Shown: positions 6,847 through 14,062 of the stretch, in pieces
Layout: every line of letters begins with the position of its first letter
Numbering within the stretch: position 1 is the first letter of the stretch
Source of the DNA: Caldifarciminota bacterium 4484_100
GTDB lineage: Bacteria > Hydrothermota > Tepidihabitantia > SM23-42
Length of the DNA stretch: 15,177 bases
Reading direction: 5' to 3'
Assembly (NCBI GenBank): GCA_002049785.1
Contig: MUKB01000007.1
Span: 1 to 15,177, forward strand
The notes under the pieces: generated by a model
Told to the model about the DNA's origin: nothing
The model's database searches: none
The model's input: the letters and a program-made list of their open reading frames with translations, nothing else
Made by a program: the position numbers and the translations under genes

Positions 6847-8742
6847 ATGGGAACATTTGATAAAGAACTATCAATTCAAGAAATAAAGAGGCTTGAAGAA
6901 CTTGCTCGACTCTGTCGGGGAGATATTTTGAAGATGACGACGATTGCGGGTTCAGGCCATCCTGGAGGTTCGATGTCATCAATAGATATCTATCTTACCC
7001 TCTATTCATTTGCCAATATCTCTCCAGAGAATTATGATGATCCTGCCCGGGATAGGATTGTAATTAGCCACGGACATACCTCGCCCGGACTATATTCCTG
7101 CCTTGCCCGACTCAAATTCTTTGACCTTGAAGAACTCCTTGTCGGCTTTCGTAAAATTGATAGCCCTTATGAAGGTCATATTGAAAGAGAACTTCCCGGG
7201 GTTGAATGGTCAACCGGCAATTTGGGGCAGGGGCTCTCAGCAGGCTGTGGATTTGCCCTTAGTTCCAGGCTCAATAATCTTCCCTATAATGTCTTTGTAG
7301 TAATGAGTGATGCTGAGCAGGCCAAGGGACAGGTCGCTGAGGCCAGAAGATTCGCAACAAAATTTAATTTAAATAATATAACCGTTATTATCGATTACAA
7401 CCATCTTCAGATATCGGGCCGGGTGGAACAGATTATGCCGGTGAATATAAAAGATGATTATTTAGCTGATGGCTGGAAGGTGTTGGAGATATCTGGACAC
7501 GACTTTTCTGAAATATATGATGCCCTGAGAAAGGCGCTTGCAGATAACGACCATCATTATGTAATAATTGCCGAAACGATAATGGGTAAGGGTGTATCAT
7601 TTATGGAAGGAGAAAGGAAGTATCACGGCAAGCCATTAAAGGTAGATGAATGTCGAAAGGCCCTTAAGGAACTGGGTGTAGAAGACAACCTCGATCAACT
7701 GTTTGCCCTTCGAGACAAAAAACGGTTTAAAAAGTTAAAGAAGAAGAGGATATTACCACCCAATATAAAACTTGGAGAAATTCCCATTTATACAGATACG
7801 ATACATCCCAGAAATGTATTTGGTGACATTTTGGAAGGGGTGGCACAGCTCAATCCATCTGTGCCCATTGCGGTATTCGACTGTGACCTGACCGAGTCGG
7901 TCAGAACCCATAAATTTGCGAAAATTTTGCCCTCCCGCTTTTTCGAAACCGGCGTGAGCGAACATAATACAGCTACTGTTGCGGGTGCCCTATCAGTTAA
8001 TGGTGTTATCACCATCTGGGGGGATTTTGGTGTCTTTGGCATTGATGAGGTCTATAATCAATTGCGCCTGAATGATATCAATCACACAAATTTAAAGATA
8101 TTTGCAACCCATTTGGGTTTGAATGTTGGCCCGGATGGTAAGACCCATCACTGTATTGACTACATAGGTATACTAAGAAATCTTTTTGGATTTAAATTAA
8201 TCATCCCTGGAGATCCGAATCAGGTCGGACATATTGTCCGATATATTCTCAATCAACCCGGAAATTTTGTGGTGGGCGTAGGCAGGACAAAGTTGCCCAT
8301 CATAAAGACCGAAGACAATAAAATTTTCTTCGATAGAAGTTATCAATTTGAATATGGAAAAGTGGACCTGGTCAGGCCCGGTAAAGATATGGCAATATTT
8401 ACCCTCGGACCGATGCTTAATCAGGCGGTGAAGGTATGGGAGGAGTTAAGCAGGGGAGGCGTAGTTCCTCAAATCTACAATGTCTCAGCTCCGCTTGACA
8501 TTGATAAAGAGTGTATCATCGAGGCATCAAAGACAGGTTTGATAATTACCTATGAGGACCATATTATTGAATCGGGTCTGGGTAGTATTATTGCTCAGAT
8601 AATTGCTGAGGAAGGTTTGAATACAAGACTATTTAAAATCGGTATTTCTGAATATGGTGGTTCAGATAAGCCGGATGACCTTTATAAGACATATTCATTA
8701 GATGCCGAATCGGTAGTGAAGATAATAAAATCACTACTGTAG
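6847..8742 (+). CDS. tkt: Transketolase, single-chain, with altered GDG motif
   Basis: This 631-residue full-length transketolase (usual length about 620-670) transfers two-carbon ketol units in the non-oxidative pentose-phosphate pathway. The N-terminal ThDP part contains HGHTSPGLYS and 'GNLGQGLSAG'. The pyrimidine-binding part has catalytic E372 in GVSEHN and H434 in DGKTHH. A C-terminal transketolase domain follows. The usual GDG signature is replaced by S154-D155-A156. D155 and N185 (DYN), the expected Mg ligands about 30 residues apart, are kept, so activity is likely. The start ATG lies 1 nt after the RNase G stop with no Shine-Dalgarno, which suggests translational coupling. It ends the operon, 6 bp from the stop of the convergent anti-sigma gene. 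A related ThDP enzyme with other ketol substrates cannot be excluded. Confidence 0.88.
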   Translation: MGTFDKELSIQEIKRLEELARLCRGDILKMTTIAGSGHPGGSMSSIDIYLTLYSFANISPENYDDPARDRIVISHGHTSPGLYSCLARLKFFDLEELLVGFRKIDSPYEGHIERELPGVEWSTGNLGQGLSAGCGFALSSRLNNLPYNVFVVMSDAEQAKGQVAEARRFATKFNLNNITVIIDYNHLQISGRVEQIMPVNIKDDYLADGWKVLEISGHDFSEIYDALRKALADNDHHYVIIAETIMGKGVSFMEGERKYHGKPLKVDECRKALKELGVEDNLDQLFALRDKKRFKKLKKKRILPPNIKLGEIPIYTDTIHPRNVFGDILEGVAQLNPSVPIAVFDCDLTESVRTHKFAKILPSRFFETGVSEHNTATVAGALSVNGVITIWGDFGVFGIDEVYNQLRLNDINHTNLKIFATHLGLNVGPDGKTHHCIDYIGILRNLFGFKLIIPGDPNQVGHIVRYILNQPGNFVVGVGRTKLPIIKTEDNKIFFDRSYQFEYGKVDLVRPGKDMAIFTLGPMLNQAVKVWEELSRGGVVPQIYNVSAPLDIDKECIIEASKTGLIITYEDHIIESGLGSIIAQIIAEEGLNTRLFKIGISEYGGSDKPDDLYKTYSLDAESVVKIIKSLL

Positions 8743-8748
8743 TAATAT

Positions 8749-9219
8749 TTACTGATCACCATACCGCTGATTTATCATCTTGATAAATTCCTGCTGTTCC
8801 TCAGGGGTGAGGTCATAGACCTCATCATATGTGTCGTTCTCATAGGTGGGGGCGAATTTCTTTACAGTCTGCTCTGGGCCGGGCCGGAAAAACAGGAAGT
8901 AGCTGATCCCGATTGCTGCTAAGGCTGATGCAGCAATCGGGAGGACAACCCTTAAGGGAAATCTCGGAGTTGTCTTCTCCTGAATGACCCTTTCATGGAC
9001 AGTATAGATAAACTCATCCCAGTAGGTCTCCTGGAACTGACATTTGCAGGTTTCAGCCTTTTCTGCAATGCAGATCTGAATACAGTCATTGAGAAATTTG
9101 AACTCTTCATAACAGAGCGGACAATGCTCAAGATGCTCCTGCAACTGCTGTTTTTCTAAAGGCGATATTTCACCCAGCACAAGGTCGATAATTTTATCCT
9201 GCGCCTCTAAACAGTTCAT
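8749..9219 (-). CDS. Zinc-type anti-sigma factor with one membrane segment
   Basis: This 156-residue protein is the likely partner of the ECF sigma factor just upstream. It would hold that factor at the membrane until a signal releases it. The N-terminal zinc-finger (ZAS) motif is H29-x3-C33-x2-C36, with C3 as a likely fourth ligand 26 residues before H29. Further cysteines at 46, 50, 58 and 60 are unusual and could sense redox or metal. A membrane segment spans about 91-111 ('VVLPIAASALAAIGISYFLFF'-like), followed by a short acidic 45-residue tail. Topology is inferred. The start overlaps the sigma stop by 4 nt. It is the last gene of the minus-strand operon. Transcript ends from both operons must overlap here unless terminated by another mechanism. 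Confidence 0.85.
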   Translation of the reverse strand: MNCLEAQDKIIDLVLGEISPLEKQQLQEHLEHCPLCYEEFKFLNDCIQICIAEKAETCKCQFQETYWDEFIYTVHERVIQEKTTPRFPLRVVLPIAASALAAIGISYFLFFRPGPEQTVKKFAPTYENDTYDEVYDLTPEEQQEFIKMINQRYGDQ

Positions 9220-9803
9220 ACCTTACTCTTAAGATAGTTTCTTAAATTTTTGATTGCCAGATGGTGATTCACCTTTATTGTGCTGATCGGTTTCTTTAGA
9301 ATCTCGCTTATCTCTTTGTAGGGCATATCCTCAAGGGTTCTCAAGGTGAAAACAGCTTTCTGCACAGTGGGTAACTTTGCCACCGCCTCATATATCATAT
9401 TCTTCAACCTCTTTGCTCGATAACGTTCAACCGGGTCGTCCTTTCCCAGACTTGTAATCTCTTCAAAGATCTGCTCGGTCGGCCGCTGCCGTTTCAAAAA
9501 ATTCAAACAGTTATTCACTGCAATCCGATAGAGCCAGGTGGAGAATTTTGACTTACCGTCAAACTTTTTGATTTTCCGATAAGCCTTGATAAATGTCTCC
9601 TGTGCCATATCCTTAGCATCATCATAATTCCTGAGCATCCTGTAGCATAAATCATGAATCCGAACCTCATTTCGACGCACAAGCTCATCAAATGGGCGCA
9701 CCTCTCCAGCCTGCACCAATTTGACAAGTTCCTCATCGCTGAGGGCTCGATATTTAGACAAATCCCGGGTGAATTCGTTTATCCCTTTTTCCTTGAGGCT
9801 CAT
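9216..9803 (-). CDS. ECF-family RNA polymerase sigma factor
   Basis: This 195-residue group 4 sigma factor directs RNA polymerase to alternative promoters. Region 2 spans about 36-105 and includes DMAQETFIKAYRKIKKF and the STWLYRIAVNNCLNFLKR helix. Region 4 spans about 137-190 with the helix-turn-helix PYKEISEILKKPISTIKV. The N-terminus is about 20 residues longer than minimal ECF factors. The start overlaps the LarC stop by 4 nt, with no Shine-Dalgarno, so it is probably translated by coupling. The stop overlaps the anti-sigma start in the same way, the classic sigma/anti-sigma arrangement. Its target promoters are not evident: every promoter candidate seen here looks like the housekeeping type. 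Confidence 0.93.
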   Translation of the reverse strand: MSLKEKGINEFTRDLSKYRALSDEELVKLVQAGEVRPFDELVRRNEVRIHDLCYRMLRNYDDAKDMAQETFIKAYRKIKKFDGKSKFSTWLYRIAVNNCLNFLKRQRPTEQIFEEITSLGKDDPVERYRAKRLKNMIYEAVAKLPTVQKAVFTLRTLEDMPYKEISEILKKPISTIKVNHHLAIKNLRNYLKSKV

Positions 9804-10939
9804 ATATTTTTATTCAGATATGCAGAGAGCCTTTGTCTTAAGGCCCTGAGCGGAAGGTTCTTCTGCTGGCTGAGCCGCTTCAGATCCTGGTATTCAAATG
9901 CATATCGTCTCTTACCTTTATGGGTTATCATCTTTATCTGAATTCTACCAAAAGGGGTAGAGACCTTTTTGATTTCTCGCTTCAACTTTAATCGCTGGGT
10001 TCTCCTTATCCTCAGACCGATTGTGGTTGTATGTTCGAATATAATATCTGCTATCCTTGTATAATTGTCCTGAACAAGGACCGTAAGCAGAACCCCGGGC
10101 CGTGAGTGTTTCATAATTGTCGGAGTCAAAAATACCTCTAAGGCACCCGCCTGATACAACTTCTCGAATATCAATTCAAAGTCCTGAGGGTTCATATCAT
10201 CAATATTGGTCTCAATTATCCAGCAATCATCGTGGATAGATTCATCAATTTCACCGAGAAAAACCCTTAATAGATTGGGATAGCCTTCGATCTTATGGGT
10301 TCCAGCACCCAATCCGACCTTGACAATTCGGGAAAGCATCAGTTCCTCGGTCGGTTTCGCCAACGAACTGAGGATTACCGCTCCGGTGGGTGTGGTCAGT
10401 TCAGCCGGAATTGGCAGGAACTGCACCGGAAAGTTTTTAAGGAGAAGTGCAGTGGCAAAGTTGAATGCGGGCATATTACCTTCTGCGGTTTTAATCAATC
10501 CGGTTCCTGCCTTGACCGCTCGAGAATAGACCCTGTCAACCCTGAGTGCATCAAGGGCCAGAACAACACCGGTAATATCGAGTAAGGTGTCGGTATCTCC
10601 CAACTCATGGAGATGGAGATGCTGGGTACAGTGCACCCTCTTTTCCACCTCAAAGATACGTTCAATTATCGCAATTACCTGCATTTTCAGTGATTCAGGT
10701 AGCTGGCTCTTTTTGATTAAGGGAATGAATCTCTTCTCACCGACCTTCTTTTTTATTACGAATCGGACACTTCGTGCACGCACACCGCTTTGCATTACTG
10801 AACCGACCTTCATCTCAAAACCCGGTATGAAGCTGAGGTTCTTTACGAGATATCCTTTTTTGACGCCAAGGTCGATGAGTGCAGCAAGGAGCATATCTCC
10901 ACTGGCACCGAGAATAGGGTCGAAATAGAGAACCTTCAT
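9800..10939 (-). CDS. larC: LarC, nickel insertase for the nickel-pincer nucleotide cofactor
   Basis: This 379-residue protein is LarC (DUF111), which inserts nickel in a CTP-dependent step to finish the nickel-pincer nucleotide used by lactate racemase and related enzymes. GASGDM at 11-16, HLHLHELGD at 107-115, TTPTGA at 182-187 and ETNIDDMNPQ at 243-252 are family signatures, and a C-terminal domain continues to 379. The reading frame is continuous, so no programmed frameshift is needed as in Lactobacillus LarC. The usual 'HGxxPVPAPAT' segment is changed to EGNMPAFNFAT (153-163), a mild divergence. The start overlaps the LarB stop as ATGA. LarE and a LarA-type racemase are not in the window, so the pathway is incomplete here. 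Confidence 0.9.
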   Translation of the reverse strand: MKVLYFDPILGASGDMLLAALIDLGVKKGYLVKNLSFIPGFEMKVGSVMQSGVRARSVRFVIKKKVGEKRFIPLIKKSQLPESLKMQVIAIIERIFEVEKRVHCTQHLHLHELGDTDTLLDITGVVLALDALRVDRVYSRAVKAGTGLIKTAEGNMPAFNFATALLLKNFPVQFLPIPAELTTPTGAVILSSLAKPTEELMLSRIVKVGLGAGTHKIEGYPNLLRVFLGEIDESIHDDCWIIETNIDDMNPQDFELIFEKLYQAGALEVFLTPTIMKHSRPGVLLTVLVQDNYTRIADIIFEHTTTIGLRIRRTQRLKLKREIKKVSTPFGRIQIKMITHKGKRRYAFEYQDLKRLSQQKNLPLRALRQRLSAYLNKNI

Positions 10940-11613
10940 AGATGATTGATTATTGATGCAATATATCCAGCACCGAACCCATTATCAATGTTGACCACAG
11001 CAACCCCTGGAGCACAGGAGTTGAGCATAGTTAAAAGCGGAGCGATGCCTTTAAGACTTAGCCCGTAACCGATACTTGTAGGAACCGCAATGATCGGTTT
11101 GGAAAAGAGACCACCGGCAACCGAGGCCAGGACCCCATCCATACCTGCAACCACAATTAACACCCGGGCTTTTTGAACCTTTTTACGAAAAGCCAGTATC
11201 CGATGGAGTCCAGCAACCCCGACATCGTAAATACGTTCTACTTTACTCCCCATAATCTCAGCTGTAACCGCCGCCTCTTCAGCCACCGGGATGTCTGCGG
11301 TGCCTCCGGTCAGCACCGTGATTAGACCCTTTCCCCTTTTTTTAGAGCCAATAAAGAAGACCCGTGCATCTTCATAGTAATGGCCCTTTTTATATCTCTT
11401 CTTAAGTGCCTGGGCAAGTTTGGTACCTACCCTTGTGAACATAATTCTTGTGCTTACCTGTGTAAATCGGGCCGCGATTTTCAGAATCTGAGATTCGGTT
11501 TTGCCTTCGCAGAATACTACTTCAGGAAACCCTTTTCTCTTTTCACGATGGAGATCGAGTTTTGCGTAACCTAAATCATCATATGGGTCAATAAAGATTT
11601 TTTCTTTTTCCAT
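10936..11613 (-). CDS. larB: LarB, pyridinium-3,5-biscarboxylic acid mononucleotide synthase
   Basis: This 225-residue protein of the LarB/PurE-like family carboxylates and hydrolyses nicotinic acid adenine dinucleotide, the first step of nickel-pincer nucleotide synthesis. Signatures are LDLHREKRKGFPEVVF (19-34), GGTADIPVAEEA (103-114), DVGVAGLHRI (130-139), VAGMDGVLASVAGGL (155-169), PTSIGYG (178-184) and NSCAPGVAVVNIDNGFGAG (198-216). C200 may be the cysteine that forms the covalent pyridinium adduct. That is inferred from position, not alignment. The N-terminus is shorter than many LarB proteins (about 250 residues). The ATG is 9 nt after the Memo-AMMECR1 stop with only a weak Shine-Dalgarno. 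The stop overlaps larC by 4 nt. Confidence 0.93.
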   Translation of the reverse strand: MEKEKIFIDPYDDLGYAKLDLHREKRKGFPEVVFCEGKTESQILKIAARFTQVSTRIMFTRVGTKLAQALKKRYKKGHYYEDARVFFIGSKKRGKGLITVLTGGTADIPVAEEAAVTAEIMGSKVERIYDVGVAGLHRILAFRKKVQKARVLIVVAGMDGVLASVAGGLFSKPIIAVPTSIGYGLSLKGIAPLLTMLNSCAPGVAVVNIDNGFGAGYIASIINHL

Positions 11614-11622
11614 TCTGTATCA

Positions 11623-13062
11623 TCAAAAGACCTCGGCAGAGAATTTATAGATCTCGGCCTCCTTTGATTTGTAGGCATCTGAAGGCAGACCCGCCTTATG
11701 GCAGGTCTGTTCAAGAAATTCCTGGACATTCCAACCATATTCCACAGCAACCTGAGGCAACAAGAGCCCACTGTAAACACCCTTACGGATCAAAAGTCCG
11801 TCCCGGCCGATCTTTATTTCATTAAAATCCTTGACCCTTTGTAATGGGGTCAGCACTGAAATTTCAATCTCCAGTTCGGGAAGTTCTTCTTTACTTACCG
11901 GCGGAAACCTTGGGTCCTCAAGCGCGGCTGCCTTTGCCATCTGGGCACAGGAGAGGTATAGAGGTTGATCCCCGATGATATGGCCGATACAACCGCGTAA
12001 TTGACCGTGTCGATTTATCGTGACAAAGACCCCATAATTTTCTTTCAACTTTTCAGGAATCTCCTTAAATTGAGGTGAGGGTTTACCCTGAACCGCGGCC
12101 TGGATCGACTTCTTTGCAATCTCCTTGAGTAACCTCTTCTCTTCAGGACTGAAACCAAGCTCGACCCCGATGTTGCTTTTCTCCTCTATAAAGAATGCAC
12201 CAGCAAGATATCCGACCACCTGGGAATAGTCCCCAGTTATGTCACCGCTTGTCGCATAGGTGAGAACCTTTCCTTTATTTGCACCAAGCTCTTTTGTTAT
12301 AAGCATTGCGGTTATAATTGGACCACCACCACAGGCCTCACAACTATCCTGGCTTAGACGTCGGAACAACAATTCAGGATCATATCTGTTTACTGCATCC
12401 GCAACGAGGTTGTCCAGTTTTTCGGCGATCTTTTGTTGGTGATAATGGGATAGATCAGAACTGGCAACAATAAGGACCTTTTTCTTCCCCACCGCCTTGA
12501 CAATGGCCTCGGCAAGGAGTTGACAGGTGGAATAATCCTGAGACCCCATTACAATCTCTACCAGTTGAAACCCTTTCAACACCTTTTGCAAAAATGGAAC
12601 CTGAATTTCGGTCGAATGTTCTTGTTGATGTGCCTCAGCCCGGTAATTGATATTTTCATCTGTTTTGATAATCTTGCGGGCAAGTTCCAAATCGTAATCT
12701 ACCTTTCCTAAGGGGGTAATCCTACCTGCCATCGTGTCTACAGATGCACCATAAAATCCATAGTGATGACTGGGTCCAATAACGATGACATCATCAAAAT
12801 CCTGTTCTAAGAGTAACTTATATGAGAATGCAGCTACGGGTCCGGAATAGATATACCCAGCATGTGGACATATTAATCCCAGGATTTTACCCCGGGCGTT
12901 CATTCGCGCATTCTTCAAGAATGTCTGGAGCATCTTTTCGAGCTCTGCTTTTTTTCCGGGATACCAGGTCCCTGCATGGATCGATTCCCGATACTCCTTT
13001 GCTTCACAATTTTGTGCCATAATTATTACTCCCAATAAAAAAAATTTTAAAAATTCAATCAT
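11623..13062 (-). CDS. Memo-AMMECR1 fusion protein (AmmeMemoRadiSam system B + A)
   Basis: This 479-residue fusion has a Memo-like dioxygenase-fold domain at about 24-292 and an AMMECR1 domain at about 303-479. Memo motifs are HAGTWYPG (29-36), CPHAGYIYSG (65-74), GPSHH (96-100), EHSTEIQVPFLQ (148-159), SSDLSHYH (201-208) and CEACGGGP (241-248). H67 and H99 are spaced 32 residues apart, like the metal-binding histidines of human MEMO1. AMMECR1 shows LRGCIGHI (355-362). The function is unknown. The family normally occurs with an AmmeMemoRadiSam radical SAM protein, which is absent here. Two starts compete. ATG 13062 overlaps the upstream stop (TAATG) and adds a hydrophobic KFFLLGVIIMA segment. 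ATG 13020 has GGGAGT 7 nt upstream and gives a 465-residue cytoplasmic form. Confidence 0.9.
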   Translation of the reverse strand: MIEFLKFFLLGVIIMAQNCEAKEYRESIHAGTWYPGKKAELEKMLQTFLKNARMNARGKILGLICPHAGYIYSGPVAAFSYKLLLEQDFDDVIVIGPSHHYGFYGASVDTMAGRITPLGKVDYDLELARKIIKTDENINYRAEAHQQEHSTEIQVPFLQKVLKGFQLVEIVMGSQDYSTCQLLAEAIVKAVGKKKVLIVASSDLSHYHQQKIAEKLDNLVADAVNRYDPELLFRRLSQDSCEACGGGPIITAMLITKELGANKGKVLTYATSGDITGDYSQVVGYLAGAFFIEEKSNIGVELGFSPEEKRLLKEIAKKSIQAAVQGKPSPQFKEIPEKLKENYGVFVTINRHGQLRGCIGHIIGDQPLYLSCAQMAKAAALEDPRFPPVSKEELPELEIEISVLTPLQRVKDFNEIKIGRDGLLIRKGVYSGLLLPQVAVEYGWNVQEFLEQTCHKAGLPSDAYKSKEAEIYKFSAEVF

Positions 13063-13400
13063 TAACAGGTTAGATGTAGACAGGCAACAACCTTTTTCTG
13101 GGAATAAATTTTATTATATTCCTGACAGGCCTTGGCTGTGGGCAAGATAATCACCTGGATATTCATTTTTCTCAACTGCTCCAAGGTATTTTTTTCGACC
13201 TGCATCAGACCAAAATTGCCGGTGCCGATGACGATAACATCGGGTCTCATCTCAACCACCTCTTTTATATCCTCCAGTTCCAGACGATGTCCCTGTTTAC
13301 GCCACCAGTGATCATCGATGTGATCCGGATATATGATTATATCACTCTGATAGCGCTGACCAGAAACCTTAACTTCGCCAAAATGGTAATCTTCGATCAT
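13062..13400 (-). CDS. Mth938-like domain (DUF498) protein
   Basis: This 112-residue protein matches the Mth938/DUF498 family, related to human AAMDC and NDUFAF3. WWRKQGH at 32-38, VIGTGNFGLM at about 57-66, a PTAKACQEYNKI stretch near 87-98 and the C-terminal LHLTC are the conserved parts. No enzymatic activity is established for the bacterial members. There is no Shine-Dalgarno before the ATG at 13400, but a strong promoter places the predicted transcription start on or next to that ATG, so it may be translated from a leaderless mRNA. Its TAA overlaps the ATG of the long form of the Memo-AMMECR1 gene by one base, hinting that the two work together. It begins 30 bp after bioY. Confidence 0.88.
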   Translation of the reverse strand: MIEDYHFGEVKVSGQRYQSDIIIYPDHIDDHWWRKQGHRLELEDIKEVVEMRPDVIVIGTGNFGLMQVEKNTLEQLRKMNIQVIILPTAKACQEYNKIYSQKKVVACLHLTC

Positions 13401-13406
13401 ATAATT

Positions 13407-13434
13407 ATTTTACCGATTATTTCAGGGGTGTCAA
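13407..13434 (-). promoter_or_regulatory. Internal promoter for Mth938/Memo/lar/sigma genes, apparently leaderless
   Basis: On the minus strand TTGACA (13434-13429), a 16-bp spacer and TAAAAT (13412-13407) form a near-consensus promoter that overlaps the bioY stop codon. About 7 nt past the -10 lies 13400, the first base of the Mth938 ATG. No Shine-Dalgarno is present, which agrees with a leaderless transcript. Confidence 0.6.
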
Positions 13435-14024
13435 GTTATTCTTTTTTCTGAAAACAGGGGCTTGGCAATCAAGACAACGACCAGGGCCTTGAACAGGTCG
13501 ACCGGGATGAATGGAAATACTGCTAAGCTCAGGGTTGTCCTGAAACCGAGTTTCATAAAAAAACCGAGATAGGTAGCACCGAATAGATATATGATTAATA
13601 CCGCAGGCATTATCATCCCCAGGAGATTCAAGAGTCCTGGTCTCTGGTTGAGCCTCTCAGTTAAAAGACCTATATAGAGTGACGCCGGGATGAAACCGAT
13701 GATATATCCAGTGGTTGGGCCGAATCCACTCTGACCGCCTGCAAACCAGGGTAGACCGACAACCCCCAAGACAAGATAGAACAACATACTGATACCACCA
13801 AATAAGCCGTTCAAAATTATACCACTGAGAAGGACAACAAATACCTGGCCGGTTATGGGCACGGGTGTAAATGGTAGGGGAATCCTTATCTGTGCCGATG
13901 CCCCGCAGATACCAGCCACTGCCAGACAGAGAAATAATTTTTTAGAAATTGATAGATGGTCATACCAGCTATAAAATGCATCCCTCTGGCAACTCCAATA
14001 ATTTAATGCCTTTGTAAATTCCAT
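13431..14024 (-). CDS. bioY: BioY, biotin transporter substrate-binding (S) component
   Basis: This 197-residue membrane protein has about six hydrophobic helices, starting near residue 30. The BioY signatures are SAQIRIPLPFTPVPITGQVF (43-62), GFGPTTGYIIGF (100-111) and FPFIPVDLFKAL (170-181). It captures biotin and normally works with an ECF energy-coupling module (EcfT, EcfA). No such genes are nearby, so it either shares a module encoded elsewhere or acts alone, as reported for some solitary BioY proteins. A strong AAGGAGG (14034-14028) lies 3 nt before the ATG triplet's spacer, so the start is well supported. The first 28 residues form an unusual polar N-terminal extension before helix 1. 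No biotin synthesis genes are in the window. Confidence 0.93.
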   Translation of the reverse strand: MEFTKALNYWSCQRDAFYSWYDHLSISKKLFLCLAVAGICGASAQIRIPLPFTPVPITGQVFVVLLSGIILNGLFGGISMLFYLVLGVVGLPWFAGGQSGFGPTTGYIIGFIPASLYIGLLTERLNQRPGLLNLLGMIMPAVLIIYLFGATYLGFFMKLGFRTTLSLAVFPFIPVDLFKALVVVLIAKPLFSEKRIT

Positions 14025-14062
14025 TATGCCTCCTTCATCTGGTTATAACTCTATTCCGGACC

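Noticed and set aside
10587..10928. 113-codon plus-strand open frame opposite larC
   Set aside because: It lies wholly antisense to a well-conserved gene, has no Shine-Dalgarno and no recognisable protein features.
9800..10939. Programmed frameshift in larC
   Set aside because: Known from Lactobacillus larC, but here all domains lie in one uninterrupted 379-codon frame.
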